Positions 34,732-43,180 of a DNA stretch of 64,000 nucleotides are shown one piece after another. The notes under the pieces are model-generated. The model was not told the origin of the DNA, did no database searches, and worked only from the letters and a program-made list of their open reading frames with translations. How positions within the stretch are numbered: the stretch's first letter is position 1; the number at the start of each line of letters is the position of its first letter. A program made the position numbers and the translations under genes. This DNA is from RAM1 sp041905405 (GTDB taxonomy: Bacteria; Pseudomonadota; Gammaproteobacteria; Burkholderiales; Burkholderiaceae_C), in the NCBI GenBank assembly GCA_041905405.1, contig JAYRLC010000011.1, positions 41,830 through 105,829 of the forward strand, read 5' to 3'.

Positions 34732-35811
34732 TTACAGCTTCTGCGATTGCATGAAGCGGTCGAACGTGGCTTCGGTGAAGCGGAACCACAGGTTCTGGTC
34801 TGCGCGGAACTTGGAATAGTCGGCGTAGATCTTCTTCCAGCTTTCGTTCTTGGTGTTCAGCTCGTCGTAGATCGACATAGCCGACTTGAAAGCGGCGGCC
34901 ATCACGTCGTTGGGGAAGGGACGCAGCTTGGTGCCGGCGCCGACCAGCTGCTTGAGCGCCACGGGGTTGCGGGCGTCGTACTTGGCCTGCATTTCGGTGT
35001 GTGCATAGGCAGCAGCGGCTTCCACGATGGCCTTGTTCTCGGCCGACAGGCCGTCGAAGGCCTTCTGGTTGATGAAGAAGTCCAGTTGCGGACCGCCTTC
35101 CCACCAGCCGGGGTAATAGTAGAACGGCGCGACCTTGTTGAAGCCCAGCTTCTGGTCGTCGTACGGACCCACCCATTCGGCCGCGTCGATCGTGCCTTTT
35201 TCCAGCGCCTGGTAGATTTCGCCGCCCGGGATGTTCTGGGGCACTGCACCCAGGGGCGCCAGCACCTTGCCGCCGAAGCCGCCGATGCGGAACTTCAGGC
35301 CCTTGATGTCAGCGACCGATTTGACTTCCTTGCGGAACCAGCCGCCCATCTGCGCGCCGGTGTTGCCGCCGGCGAAGTTGATGATGTTGTACTTGGCGTA
35401 GAACTCGCGCATGAGCTTCAGGCCGTTGCCTTCATACATCCATGCGGTCATCTGGCGGCTGTTCAGGCCGAAGGGGATCGCGCAGCCCAGCGCAAAGCAC
35501 TCGTCCTTGCCGAAGAAGTAGTAAGGCGCCGTATGGGCCATTTCGACGGTGCCGTTCTGCACGCCGTCCACCACGCCGAATGCGGGCATCAGTTCGCCGC
35601 CTGCATGCGTGGAAATCTCGAACTTGCCACCAGACATGGCCTTGACCTTGGCCGCGAAGGTGTCCGCGGCACCGAAGATGGTGTCCAGCGATTTGGGGAA
35701 GCTCGACGCCAGACGCCAGCGGATGGCGGCCTGCGCGTGAACAGCCGGTGCCACGCCTGCCGCGAGCACGCCCGCGATACCGGCGTTCTTGATGAGTGAT
35801 CGACGATCCAT
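34732..35811 (-). CDS. TRAP transporter substrate-binding protein, tandem copy 2 (2-oxo acid/TakP-like)
   Basis: A 359-residue paralogue of the receptor at 33483 with the same twin-arginine-type leader. The two share long identical blocks, among them the last 25 residues, and the final 83 coding bases are identical in DNA (34732-34814 = 33483-33565). Elsewhere they differ at both protein and DNA level. AGGAGTTACAAC precedes the ATG. One palindrome of the 30718 type lies about 113 bp upstream (35924-35937). Either or both copies may feed the dctQM pair at 30908. Confidence 0.92.
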   Translation of the reverse strand: MDRRSLIKNAGIAGVLAAGVAPAVHAQAAIRWRLASSFPKSLDTIFGAADTFAAKVKAMSGGKFEISTHAGGELMPAFGVVDGVQNGTVEMAHTAPYYFFGKDECFALGCAIPFGLNSRQMTAWMYEGNGLKLMREFYAKYNIINFAGGNTGAQMGGWFRKEVKSVADIKGLKFRIGGFGGKVLAPLGAVPQNIPGGEIYQALEKGTIDAAEWVGPYDDQKLGFNKVAPFYYYPGWWEGGPQLDFFINQKAFDGLSAENKAIVEAAAAYAHTEMQAKYDARNPVALKQLVGAGTKLRPFPNDVMAAAFKSAMSIYDELNTKNESWKKIYADYSKFRADQNLWFRFTEATFDRFMQSQKL

Positions 35812-35923
35812 GTTGTAACTCCTCATTGGAATCTGACTGACTGAAGATGTGAATTTGATGGACAACTATCCGCTGTCAAACAAAATCAGGAACCATTCTA
35901 GGAAGCGCAACACTTAAGGTTTC

Positions 35924-35937
35924 GGGGGTTTTCCCTT
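35924..35937. promoter_or_regulatory. GGGTTTTCCC-type motif upstream of dctP copy 2
   Basis: GGGGGTTTTCCCTT matches the AAGGG-N4-CCCTT motif in the core and right arm; the left arm is imperfect. It lies 112 bp before the dctP ATG. Confidence 0.35.
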
Positions 35938-35995
35938 GAGAAAGGGTGAACAACCTTTCGTATTCACCTCTCCGTCAGCAAACCTTCAGGAAAAC

Positions 35996-37879
35996 TCAAC
36001 CCACCACTTTGAGAACAGGGCGTTCCTGTCCATCGGACGCGAGGAACCGTGCCCTTATCGCGGTTTCGATGCCCATCGCGTCCAGCCCCTGCAACGACAG
36101 AAGCTTCGCCGGATCACCATGCTCAATGAATTCGTCGCTCAGGCCCAGTTGCAACACAGGCCGCACGAGGCCTGCGGCGTTCAGTGCCTCGGCAACCGCG
36201 CTGCCGGCGCCGCCCATGATGCACCCCTCTTCCACCGTGACGACGGCGTCGTGGCGCGCAGCGACATCCAGCAGCAGCGGCACGTCCAGCGGCTTGGCCC
36301 AACGCATGTTCACCACCGTGGCGTCCAGCCGCTGCGCGGCCTCCAGCGCCGGGTACAGCAGCGTGCCGAATGCCAGGATGGCAATGCCACGGCCTTCGCG
36401 GCGCACTTCGCCCTTGCCAAACGGAAGCGCCGCAAGGTCGGCCGCCATGGCAGCGCCCACGCCAGCACCGCGCGGGTACCGCACGGCCACCGGATGGTCC
36501 TGCTCAAACGCGCTGCTCAGGAGGCCCCGGCATTCGGCTTCGTCGGCCGGACAGGCAATGCTGACGTTCGGAATGCAGCGCAGGTAAGCGATGTCGTAGG
36601 CACCCGCGTGGGTCGCGCCGTCCGCGCCGACCAGGCCCGCGCGGTCCAGCGCGAACACGACCGGCAGGTTCTGCAGCGCAACGTCATGAATGAGCTGGTC
36701 ATACCCACGCTGCAGGAACGTGGAATAGATCGCAACCACGGGCTTGAGCCCTTCACAGGCCATCCCCGCGGCGAAGGTCACCGCATGCTGCTCGGCAATG
36801 CCCACGTCGTAGTAGCGACCGGGAAAGCGCTTTTCGAACTCCACCAGTCCCGAGCCTTCGCGCATGGCAGGCGTGATGCCCACGAGGCGCTGGTCTTTTT
36901 CGGCCATGTCGCACAGCCACTGGCCGAACACCTGGGTGAAGGTGGGCTTGGGCGGCGTGGCGGGCTTGGTCAGGCCCACGGCCGGGTCGAACTTGCCGGG
37001 GCCGTGGTAGGCCACGGGGTCGGCCTCGGCCAGCTTGTAGCCCTGGCCTTTTTTGGTCACCACGTGCAGGAACTGCGGGCCGCGCAGCTGCTTGATGTTT
37101 TCCAGCGTGGGGATCAGCGAGTCCAGGTCGTGGCCGTCGATTGGGCCGATGTAGTTGAAGCCGAATTTCTCGAACAGCGTGGCCGGCACCACCATGCCCT
37201 TGGCCTGCTGCTCGAAACGCTTGGCCAGCTCGAACAGTGGGGGCATGGGCTTGAGCACGCTCTTGCCCACGTTCTTGGCCGCAGCATAGAACTGCCCGCT
37301 CATGAGCTGCGCCAGGTAGCGGTTCAGCGCGCCCACCGGCGGGCTGATGGACATGTCGTTGTCGTTCAGCACGACCAGCAGGTTGCAGTCGGCCACGCCG
37401 GCGTTGTTGAGCGCCTCGAACGCCATGCCCGCGCTCATCGCGCCGTCGCCGATGATGGCCACGGCATGGCGGTCCTCGCCCTTTTGCCGGGCGGCCAGCG
37501 CCATGCCCAGCGCCGCGGAAATGCTGGTAGACGAATGGGCCGTGCCAAAGGTGTCATAGTCGCTCTCGGCCCGCTGGGGAAAGCCCGACAGACCGCCCAG
37601 TTGGCGCAGCGTACCCATGCGTTCGCGCCGGCCCGTGAGGATCTTGTGCGGATAGGTCTGGTGGCCCACGTCCCACACCAGGCGGTCGTGCGGCGTGTTG
37701 AACACATAGTGCAGCGCCACGGTCAGCTCCACCGTGCCCAGGTTGGAACTCAGGTGCCCGCCGGTGCGCGAGACGCTGTCCAGCACAAAGGCCCGCAGCT
37801 CGTCAGCCAGCGGCCGCAATTGCGTGCGCGCCAGGCGTCGCAGGTCGGCGGGATTGTTGATGGTGTCCAGCAGTGTCAT
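35996..37879 (-). CDS. dxs: 1-deoxy-D-xylulose-5-phosphate synthase
   Basis: A 627-residue thiamine-diphosphate enzyme of the expected length. The N-terminal domain has SSNLGTVELTVALHYVF and VWDVGHQTYPHKILTGR, then the TPP/Mg motif GDGAMSAGMAFEALNNAG. The pyrimidine-binding domain has HAVTFAAGMACEGLKPVVAI and ALDRAGLVGADGATHAG. It condenses pyruvate with glyceraldehyde 3-phosphate, the first step of the non-mevalonate isoprenoid pathway. The ATG at 37879 (MTLLDTINNPADL) begins 4 bp after the ispA stop; the longer frame to 38176 lies within ispA. Confidence 0.97.
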   Translation of the reverse strand: MTLLDTINNPADLRRLARTQLRPLADELRAFVLDSVSRTGGHLSSNLGTVELTVALHYVFNTPHDRLVWDVGHQTYPHKILTGRRERMGTLRQLGGLSGFPQRAESDYDTFGTAHSSTSISAALGMALAARQKGEDRHAVAIIGDGAMSAGMAFEALNNAGVADCNLLVVLNDNDMSISPPVGALNRYLAQLMSGQFYAAAKNVGKSVLKPMPPLFELAKRFEQQAKGMVVPATLFEKFGFNYIGPIDGHDLDSLIPTLENIKQLRGPQFLHVVTKKGQGYKLAEADPVAYHGPGKFDPAVGLTKPATPPKPTFTQVFGQWLCDMAEKDQRLVGITPAMREGSGLVEFEKRFPGRYYDVGIAEQHAVTFAAGMACEGLKPVVAIYSTFLQRGYDQLIHDVALQNLPVVFALDRAGLVGADGATHAGAYDIAYLRCIPNVSIACPADEAECRGLLSSAFEQDHPVAVRYPRGAGVGAAMAADLAALPFGKGEVRREGRGIAILAFGTLLYPALEAAQRLDATVVNMRWAKPLDVPLLLDVAARHDAVVTVEEGCIMGGAGSAVAEALNAAGLVRPVLQLGLSDEFIEHGDPAKLLSLQGLDAMGIETAIRARFLASDGQERPVLKVVG

Positions 37880-37883
37880 TGCG

Positions 37884-38792
37884 TCAATTGTTCCGGTTGA
37901 CCACCATGTCCGCCAGCGCCCGCAGGGCCTGGATGTCGGCCAGCCCGCTGGCGTCCAGGGCCGCGATCGCGTCGGCATACAGCTCGCGGGCATGCACGCG
38001 CGAACGCTCCAGCCCCAGCAGCGACACGTAGGTGGGTTTGTCTTGGGCGGCGTCCTTGCCCGCCGTCTTGCCCAGGGTGGCCGAATCGGCCGTGACGTCC
38101 AGGATGTCGTCCACCACCTGGAACGCCAGTCCGATCGCCGCGCCATAGCGCTCCAGCGCCGCCACGGCGGCGGCATCCGCCCGGCCGCAGGCCGCGCCCA
38201 TCATGACGCTGCCCTGCAGCAGGGCGCCCGTCTTGCAGCGGTGCATGGCGCGCAGCTCGTCTTCGGTCAGCGCGTGTCCCACGCTGGCCAGATCGATCGC
38301 CTGGCCGCCGGCCATGCCCGCGCTGCCGGCCGCGCGCGCCAGCAGCCGGCACAGCGTGGCCTGGGTGGCGGCGGGCACTTCGGCGCCTTCGGGCACCAGC
38401 AGCTCGAACGCCAGCGCCTGCAGCGCATCACCCGCCAGCAGGGCGGCAGCCTCACCAAACTTCACATGCACCGTGGGCTTGCCACGGCGCAGCACGTCGT
38501 TGTCCATGCAGGGCATGTCGTCATGCACCAGCGAATAGGCGTGGATCAGTTCCACGGCGCAGGCCGCGCGCAGCGCGGCCTGCGCATTGCCGTCCACGGC
38601 CTCGCTGGCGGCCAGCACCAGCAGCGGTCGCAACCGCTTGCCGCCGTCCAGCACCGCGTAGCGCATCGATTCCCCCAGGCCCGCGGGGGCGTCAGCCACG
38701 ACCCATTGCGACAGGGCCTGCTCCACGCGCGCCAGGCGCTGCGCGCTCCACTGCGCAAGGTCAAACGCCTGCGTCTTCACTCTTGCGTCCAC
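37884..38792 (-). CDS. ispA: Farnesyl diphosphate synthase
   Basis: A 302-residue short-chain polyprenyl synthase. The first aspartate-rich motif is HDDMPCMDNDVLRRG; the second is in FQVVDDILDVTAD. It condenses DMAPP and IPP to farnesyl diphosphate, using the product of the dxs pathway. The start is GTG at 38792 with AAGGA 12 bp upstream; it overlaps xseB by 16 bp. This xseB-ispA-dxs order is typical of proteobacteria. Confidence 0.95.
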   Translation of the reverse strand: MDARVKTQAFDLAQWSAQRLARVEQALSQWVVADAPAGLGESMRYAVLDGGKRLRPLLVLAASEAVDGNAQAALRAACAVELIHAYSLVHDDMPCMDNDVLRRGKPTVHVKFGEAAALLAGDALQALAFELLVPEGAEVPAATQATLCRLLARAAGSAGMAGGQAIDLASVGHALTEDELRAMHRCKTGALLQGSVMMGAACGRADAAAVAALERYGAAIGLAFQVVDDILDVTADSATLGKTAGKDAAQDKPTYVSLLGLERSRVHARELYADAIAALDASGLADIQALRALADMVVNRNN

Positions 38793-39019
38793 GTCTTGAG
38801 TTTTCCTTCGTCCAGAACCTTGACCTGGTTTTCGACTTCCTCCAGCCTGCCCCGGCAGAACGCGAGCAGCTGCGCGCCGCGCTGGTAACCCGACAGCAGC
38901 TGGTCCAGCGGCATCTGGCCGCTTTCGATGCGCCCCACGAGTTGTTCCAGTTCCTCCAGCGCCGCCTCATAGCTGGCCGGCACGGGCAATTCAGTGGGAG
39001 GGGCGCTGGCCTTGGGCAT
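38777..39019 (-). CDS. xseB: Exodeoxyribonuclease VII small subunit
   Basis: An 80-residue protein with the XseB signature: SYEAALEELEQLVGRIESGQ, MPLDQLLSGYQRGAQLLAFC and LEEVENQVKVL. Several copies bind the large subunit XseA to form exonuclease VII. It overlaps ispA by 16 bp, the usual coupling in this operon. Confidence 0.95.
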   Translation of the reverse strand: MPKASAPPTELPVPASYEAALEELEQLVGRIESGQMPLDQLLSGYQRGAQLLAFCRGRLEEVENQVKVLDEGKLKTWTQE

Positions 39020-39202
39020 GGAGATCCGTGGGAATGCAAAGCCCGGATTTTAGGCGCGTATGGCGCCCGCGCAGTGTGGGGTGCGGGTACAATCGCCCCT
39101 CCCTTGTTCCGGCACCGCCGGAAATCCCGTTCTTTCCCCGCGCCAGTCATCGCACGACGCACCCTGCCCCTTCATAGGGGGAGTCTCTAGGTCAGGTCAC
39201 CC

Positions 39203-40363
39203 ATGTCTGATTTAAGTCTTCAACTGCAGCAGGCCGAAAGCCAACTACCAGTTTCCAGCTACTTCGACGAGGCGCTGTTCCGGCGCGAAATCGAGCAGAT
39301 CTTCCAGCGCGGGCCCCGCTATGTGGGGCACCAGCTTTCCGTGCCCCACGTGGGCGATTTCCATGCCTTGCCCCAGGAAGGTGAAGGCCGCGCGCTGCTG
39401 CGCACGCCGCAGGGCGTCGAGCTGGTCTCCAATGTCTGCCGCCACCGGCAGGCCGTCATCCTCAAAGGCCGCGGCTCGGTCCATGCCGGCGCGGCCTCGG
39501 GTGGCAACATCGTGTGCCCGCTGCACCGCTGGACCTACAGCGCGGGCCAGGGCGCGCCTGCGGGCACGCTGCTGGGCGCGCCGCATTTTCCGCAGGACCC
39601 GTGCCTGAACCTGCGCAACTATCCGCTGCAGGAGTGGAACGGCCTGCTGTTCGAGAAAGGCCCCGAAGGCCCCGGCGGCAGCGGCCGCGACGTCGCAGCC
39701 GATCTGGCCGGCATGGGCCCGCGCGCCGACCTGGATTTCACCGGCATGGTGCTGGACCGCGTGGTCATGCACGAGTGCAACTACAACTGGAAGACCTTCA
39801 TCGAGGTCTATCTGGAGGACTACCACGTGGGGCCCTTCCATCCCGGCCTGGGCAGCTTCGTGACCTGCGACGATCTGCGCTGGGAGTTCAAGGACCAGTA
39901 TTCCGTGCAGACCGTGGGCGTGGCCAACCGCCTGGGCAAGGCCGGCAGCCCCGTGTACGAACGCTGGCAGCAGGCGCTGCTGCAGTACCGACATGGCGAG
40001 CCGCCCAAGTACGGCGCCATCTGGCTGACCTACTACCCGCACATCATGGTCGAGTGGTATCCGCACGTGCTGACGGTGTCCACGCTGCACCCCGTGAGCC
40101 CGACGAAAACCATGAACATGGTCGAGTTCTACTACCCCGAGGAAATCGCCGCGTTCGAGCGCGAATTCGTCGAGGCGCAGCAGGCGGCCTACATGGAAAC
40201 CTGCGTGGAAGACGACGAGATCGCCGAGCGCATGGACGCCGGCCGGCGCGCGCTGCTGCAACGCGGCGACAACGAAACCGGCCCCTACCAGAGCCCCATG
40301 GAAGACGGCATGCAGCACTTCCACGAGTGGTATCGCGGCGCCATGGGTCTGGGCCGGCCCTAA
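39203..40363 (+). CDS. Rieske 2Fe-2S aromatic ring-hydroxylating oxygenase, alpha subunit
   Basis: A 386-residue oxygenase. The Rieske cluster uses Cys79, His81, Cys105 and His108 (CRH and CPLHRW). The mononuclear iron site is EDYHVGPFH (His208, His213), with Asn194 before it. Its position beside xseB-ispA-dxs is common in Comamonadaceae, so it may have a housekeeping-like role rather than degradation; no ferredoxin or reductase gene lies nearby. The stop overlaps the ATG of the EamA gene (TAATG). Confidence 0.9.
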   Translation: MSDLSLQLQQAESQLPVSSYFDEALFRREIEQIFQRGPRYVGHQLSVPHVGDFHALPQEGEGRALLRTPQGVELVSNVCRHRQAVILKGRGSVHAGAASGGNIVCPLHRWTYSAGQGAPAGTLLGAPHFPQDPCLNLRNYPLQEWNGLLFEKGPEGPGGSGRDVAADLAGMGPRADLDFTGMVLDRVVMHECNYNWKTFIEVYLEDYHVGPFHPGLGSFVTCDDLRWEFKDQYSVQTVGVANRLGKAGSPVYERWQQALLQYRHGEPPKYGAIWLTYYPHIMVEWYPHVLTVSTLHPVSPTKTMNMVEFYYPEEIAAFEREFVEAQQAAYMETCVEDDEIAERMDAGRRALLQRGDNETGPYQSPMEDGMQHFHEWYRGAMGLGRP

Positions 40364-41262
40364 TGCAGGCCCTGTGGATGGTGCTGGGCTCGCTGTTCTT
40401 CGCCACCATGGCGGTGTGCGTGAAGTTCGCCTCGGCCTGGTTCAATGCGGCCGAGCTCGTGTTCTACCGTGGCCTGCTGGGCATGCTGTTCATGTGGATG
40501 CTGGCTCGCCGGCAGCGCGTGAGCCTGGGCACCGCCTATCCCGGCATGCACGCCTGGCGCAGCCTGGTGGGTGTGCTGTCGCTGGGCGCCTGGTTCTATG
40601 CCATTGCCTGGCTGCCGCTGGCCACGGCCATGACGCTGAACTACATGAGCAGCGTCTGGGTCGCGGCCTTTCTCGTTGGGGGTGCGCTCATCGCATGGAG
40701 TCCCCGCGAAGGCGCGGCCGGCGCCCTGCGCCAGGGTCCGCTGGTATTGACCGTGCTGGCAGGCTTCACCGGCGTGGTCATGATGCTGCGTCCCACCATC
40801 GATCAGCACCAGGCATTCGCCGGCATGGTGGGGCTGCTGTCCGGCTTCATGGCCGCATTCGCCTACATGCAGGTCATGGCGCTGGGCAAACTGGGCGAGC
40901 CCGAAACCCGAACGGTCTTCTATTTCGCGCTGGGCTCGGCCGTGGCCGGCGGCGCAGCCATGCTGCTGACTGGCGCGTCACCGTGGGACTGGAAGCATGC
41001 GCTATGGCTCATCCCCGTGGGACTGCTCGCATCACTCGGTCAGTTGTGCATGACGCGCGCCTACAGCCACGGCGCAACCCTGGTGGTCGCCAATTTGCAA
41101 TACTCTGGCATCGTCTTCGGCGCGCTCTACAGCCTGCTGCTGTTCGGCGACACCATCCCGGCCGTGGGCTGGGCCGGCATGGCCCTGATCGTGGCCAGCG
41201 GCCTGGCGGCCACGGCACTGCGGGCACGGGCCGCGCCCAATGCACCGGCCGAAGAACACTGA
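40363..41262 (+). CDS. EamA/DMT family transporter
   Basis: A 299-residue membrane protein with ten predicted helices arranged as two EamA repeats (N-terminal LGSLFFATMAVCVKF; second half MVGLLSGFMAAFAYMQ, ending YSGIVFGALYSLLLFGD). The family exports amino acids, nucleosides or other small metabolites. The ATG overlaps the stop of the Rieske gene (TAATG), so the two are coupled. The substrate cannot be inferred. Confidence 0.9.
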   Translation: MQALWMVLGSLFFATMAVCVKFASAWFNAAELVFYRGLLGMLFMWMLARRQRVSLGTAYPGMHAWRSLVGVLSLGAWFYAIAWLPLATAMTLNYMSSVWVAAFLVGGALIAWSPREGAAGALRQGPLVLTVLAGFTGVVMMLRPTIDQHQAFAGMVGLLSGFMAAFAYMQVMALGKLGEPETRTVFYFALGSAVAGGAAMLLTGASPWDWKHALWLIPVGLLASLGQLCMTRAYSHGATLVVANLQYSGIVFGALYSLLLFGDTIPAVGWAGMALIVASGLAATALRARAAPNAPAEEH

Positions 41263-41272
41263 AGGAACCGCG

Positions 41273-42157
41273 ATGTACACGACACTCATCTCCGCCACGC
41301 AACTGCAGGCCCTGCAGGGCGGCGGCAAGCCGCTGATGGTCTTCGACTGCAGCTTCGACCTGATGAACCCCGCCGCGGGCGAAGCCCAGTTCCGCCAGGC
41401 CCACATTCCCGGGGCTGTCTACGCCCACCTGGACACAGCCCTGAGTGACAAGGGAACGCCAGACGCCGACGGCCGCTACCAGCCGCATGCGGACGCCGCA
41501 TCCGGCGGACGCCACCCGCTGCCCAGCCGCGAGAAATTCGCCATGTGGCTGTCCAGCGTGGGTTTTGACAACGCCATGCAGGCGGTGGTCTATGACCGCC
41601 AGGGCGCCAACTACTGCGGCCGGCTGTGGTGGATGCTCAAATGGGCCGGCCACGACGCCGTGGCCGTGCTGGACGGCGGGCTGCAAGCCTGGCAGGCCGA
41701 AGGCGGCGCGGTGGCCGAAGGCGATGAGCCGTCGCACTTCCAGTCCAACTTCCGCCTGGGCGAGCCGCTGCGCACGCTTGCCACCACATCCGGCGTTCTG
41801 GCCGGCCTGAAAGGTGGGCAAACAGTCATCGACGCGCGCGCAGCGCCCCGCTACCGGGGTGAAGTGGAACCGCTGGACCTGGTGGCAGGGCACATCCCGG
41901 GCGCATTGAACCGCCCGTTCCAGTCCAACATCGGGCCGGACGGCAAGTTCAAACCCGCAGCCCTGCTGCGCGAGGAATTCGACCAGCTGTTGGCCGGCCG
42001 TGACCCCGCGAGCGTGGTGCACCACTGCGGCAGCGGCGTCAGTGCCGTGCCCAACGTCATCGCGATGGAGCTCGCCGGCCTGGGCCATGCAGCGCTGTAC
42101 GCGGGAAGCTGGAGCGAATGGTGCTCCGACCCTGCCCGCCCGGTCGCCAGGGGCTGA
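41273..42157 (+). CDS. Thiosulfate/3-mercaptopyruvate sulfurtransferase (rhodanese pair)
   Basis: A 294-residue protein of two rhodanese domains. The catalytic Cys lies in HHCGSGVSAVPN in the second domain; the first has SFDLMNPAAGEAQFRQAHIP and lacks an active Cys, as usual. It moves sulfur from thiosulfate or mercaptopyruvate to an acceptor. AAGGAACC precedes the ATG at 41273; the frame from 41240 overlaps the EamA gene. Which donor is used cannot be settled from sequence. Confidence 0.92.
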   Translation: MYTTLISATQLQALQGGGKPLMVFDCSFDLMNPAAGEAQFRQAHIPGAVYAHLDTALSDKGTPDADGRYQPHADAASGGRHPLPSREKFAMWLSSVGFDNAMQAVVYDRQGANYCGRLWWMLKWAGHDAVAVLDGGLQAWQAEGGAVAEGDEPSHFQSNFRLGEPLRTLATTSGVLAGLKGGQTVIDARAAPRYRGEVEPLDLVAGHIPGALNRPFQSNIGPDGKFKPAALLREEFDQLLAGRDPASVVHHCGSGVSAVPNVIAMELAGLGHAALYAGSWSEWCSDPARPVARG

Positions 42158-42164
42158 GCGGGTC

Positions 42165-42422
42165 TCAGCCCGGCCCTGATGGCCGTGGCTGGCGGCGGGC
42201 CGACCGGACCATGCCGCGGCCCAGACGGTAGACGCCCCAGCCCACCAGCGTGCCGACCACCGTGGCGCCCAGCAGCCAACCGGCCTGGTCGCAGCCTTCG
42301 CGACCGCGCGTGCCGATGCACCCCATGGTGGTCACGGCCGTGAAGCCGCCTCCCGCCACCAGCACCCACGCCATGAACAGGCCGCCCCCGATGGCCAGCA
42401 CGTACCCCAGCAGATGCTTCAT
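42165..42422 (-). CDS. Small membrane protein
   Basis: An 85-residue protein with two membrane helices (GYVLAIGGGLFMAWVLVAGG and WLLGATVVGTLVGWGVYRLG) joined by a short loop with two cysteines, and a basic C-terminal tail. AAGGAG precedes its ATG. No family is recognised. It is convergent with the rhodanese gene, whose stop is 7 bp away, and divergent from the DUF4019 gene. Confidence 0.7.
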   Translation of the reverse strand: MKHLLGYVLAIGGGLFMAWVLVAGGGFTAVTTMGCIGTRGREGCDQAGWLLGATVVGTLVGWGVYRLGRGMVRSARRQPRPSGPG

Positions 42423-42468
42423 GTCCGCTCCTTCAAGTTGTCACGGATCGTAGCGGGCTGCCCCGGGT

Positions 42469-42485
42469 TGCGCCATCGTGGCGCA
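42469..42485. promoter_or_regulatory. Inverted repeat between divergent small-protein genes
   Basis: TGCGCCA-TCG-TGGCGCA, perfect 7-bp arms, 21 bp before the DUF4019 start. It may be an operator or an mRNA leader hairpin. Confidence 0.4.
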
Positions 42486-42505
42486 CGGCACGCTAGACTG
42501 CCCGC

Positions 42506-43051
42506 ATGACGATTCAATGCAACTCCGTGCGCCTGGCGTTTCTGTGCGGCCTTCTGGCCGCGACGGCCGCCAGCGCGCAGTTGAAGGCGCCGCGCAGCGG
42601 CGGCCCCTCTCTGGCCGCGCCGCCCGCCGCCTCAGCAACCAGCACGCCCACGCCTTCGGCCCCTGCAGCATCCACCGCGGAGTCCACCACAGGCGACACG
42701 GCACAGATGGAAAAGGCCGGCGAACTGACGGCGCTGGGCTGGCTCATGCTGCTGGACCGCAAGGACTGGGGCTCGGCCTGGGAAAGCAGCAGCCAGGTGT
42801 TTCGCACCCAGGTGCCGATCGGCACCTGGATGGACGCCATCCCGAAGGTGCGCGAACCGCTGGGGACCCTGACGGAGCGCGAACGGCTTGAAATTGCGTA
42901 CAAATCCGCCCTGCCGGGTCGTCCCGCGGGCGACTATGTGACAGTCATCTTTGCCAGCCGCTTCACCAACAGGCCCGACACGCAGGAAGTGGTCACCACC
43001 GCACGCGACGCGGACGGCAAATGGCGCGTGCTGGGCTACTCGACACGCTGA
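42506..43051 (+). CDS. DUF4019 family exported protein
   Basis: A 181-residue protein with a signal peptide (residues 1-25, cut near ASAQ) and a Pro/Ser/Thr/Ala-rich linker to about residue 65. A folded domain follows with GWLMLLDRKDWGSAWESSSQ, IPKVREPLGTL and a C-terminal beta segment (DGKWRVLGYSTR), the pattern of DUF4019. The family has no known function. The ATG has no clear Shine-Dalgarno, but the signal peptide supports it. Confidence 0.8.
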   Translation: MTIQCNSVRLAFLCGLLAATAASAQLKAPRSGGPSLAAPPAASATSTPTPSAPAASTAESTTGDTAQMEKAGELTALGWLMLLDRKDWGSAWESSSQVFRTQVPIGTWMDAIPKVREPLGTLTERERLEIAYKSALPGRPAGDYVTVIFASRFTNRPDTQEVVTTARDADGKWRVLGYSTR

Positions 43052-43157
43052 ATAGCGCCTGAACGGCCGCGTAAGAGTTTCGGGCTGCCGCGATACACCG
43101 CTACACACTACTTCGCGCCGCGTGGCGCGGGCGTTGACATCGGCGGGCCATCATGAA

Positions 43158-43176
43158 ATCTCCAACTTCAGGAGAT
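43158..43176 (+). promoter_or_regulatory. Hairpin covering the ribosome-binding site of the YXWGXW gene
   Basis: ATCTCC-AACTTCA-GGAGAT. The right arm is the Shine-Dalgarno of the gene at 43181 (GGAGAT, 4 bp before the ATG). Such pairing could limit translation in a structure- or temperature-dependent way. A TTGACA at 43134-43139 may be the promoter -35 element. Confidence 0.45.
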
Positions 43177-43180
43177 ACGC

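Noticed and set aside
35933..35946. CCCTT-GAGA-AAGGG hairpin as a terminator after dxs
   Set aside because: The stem is 5 bp and has no U-run on either strand; it overlaps the recurring palindrome motif instead.
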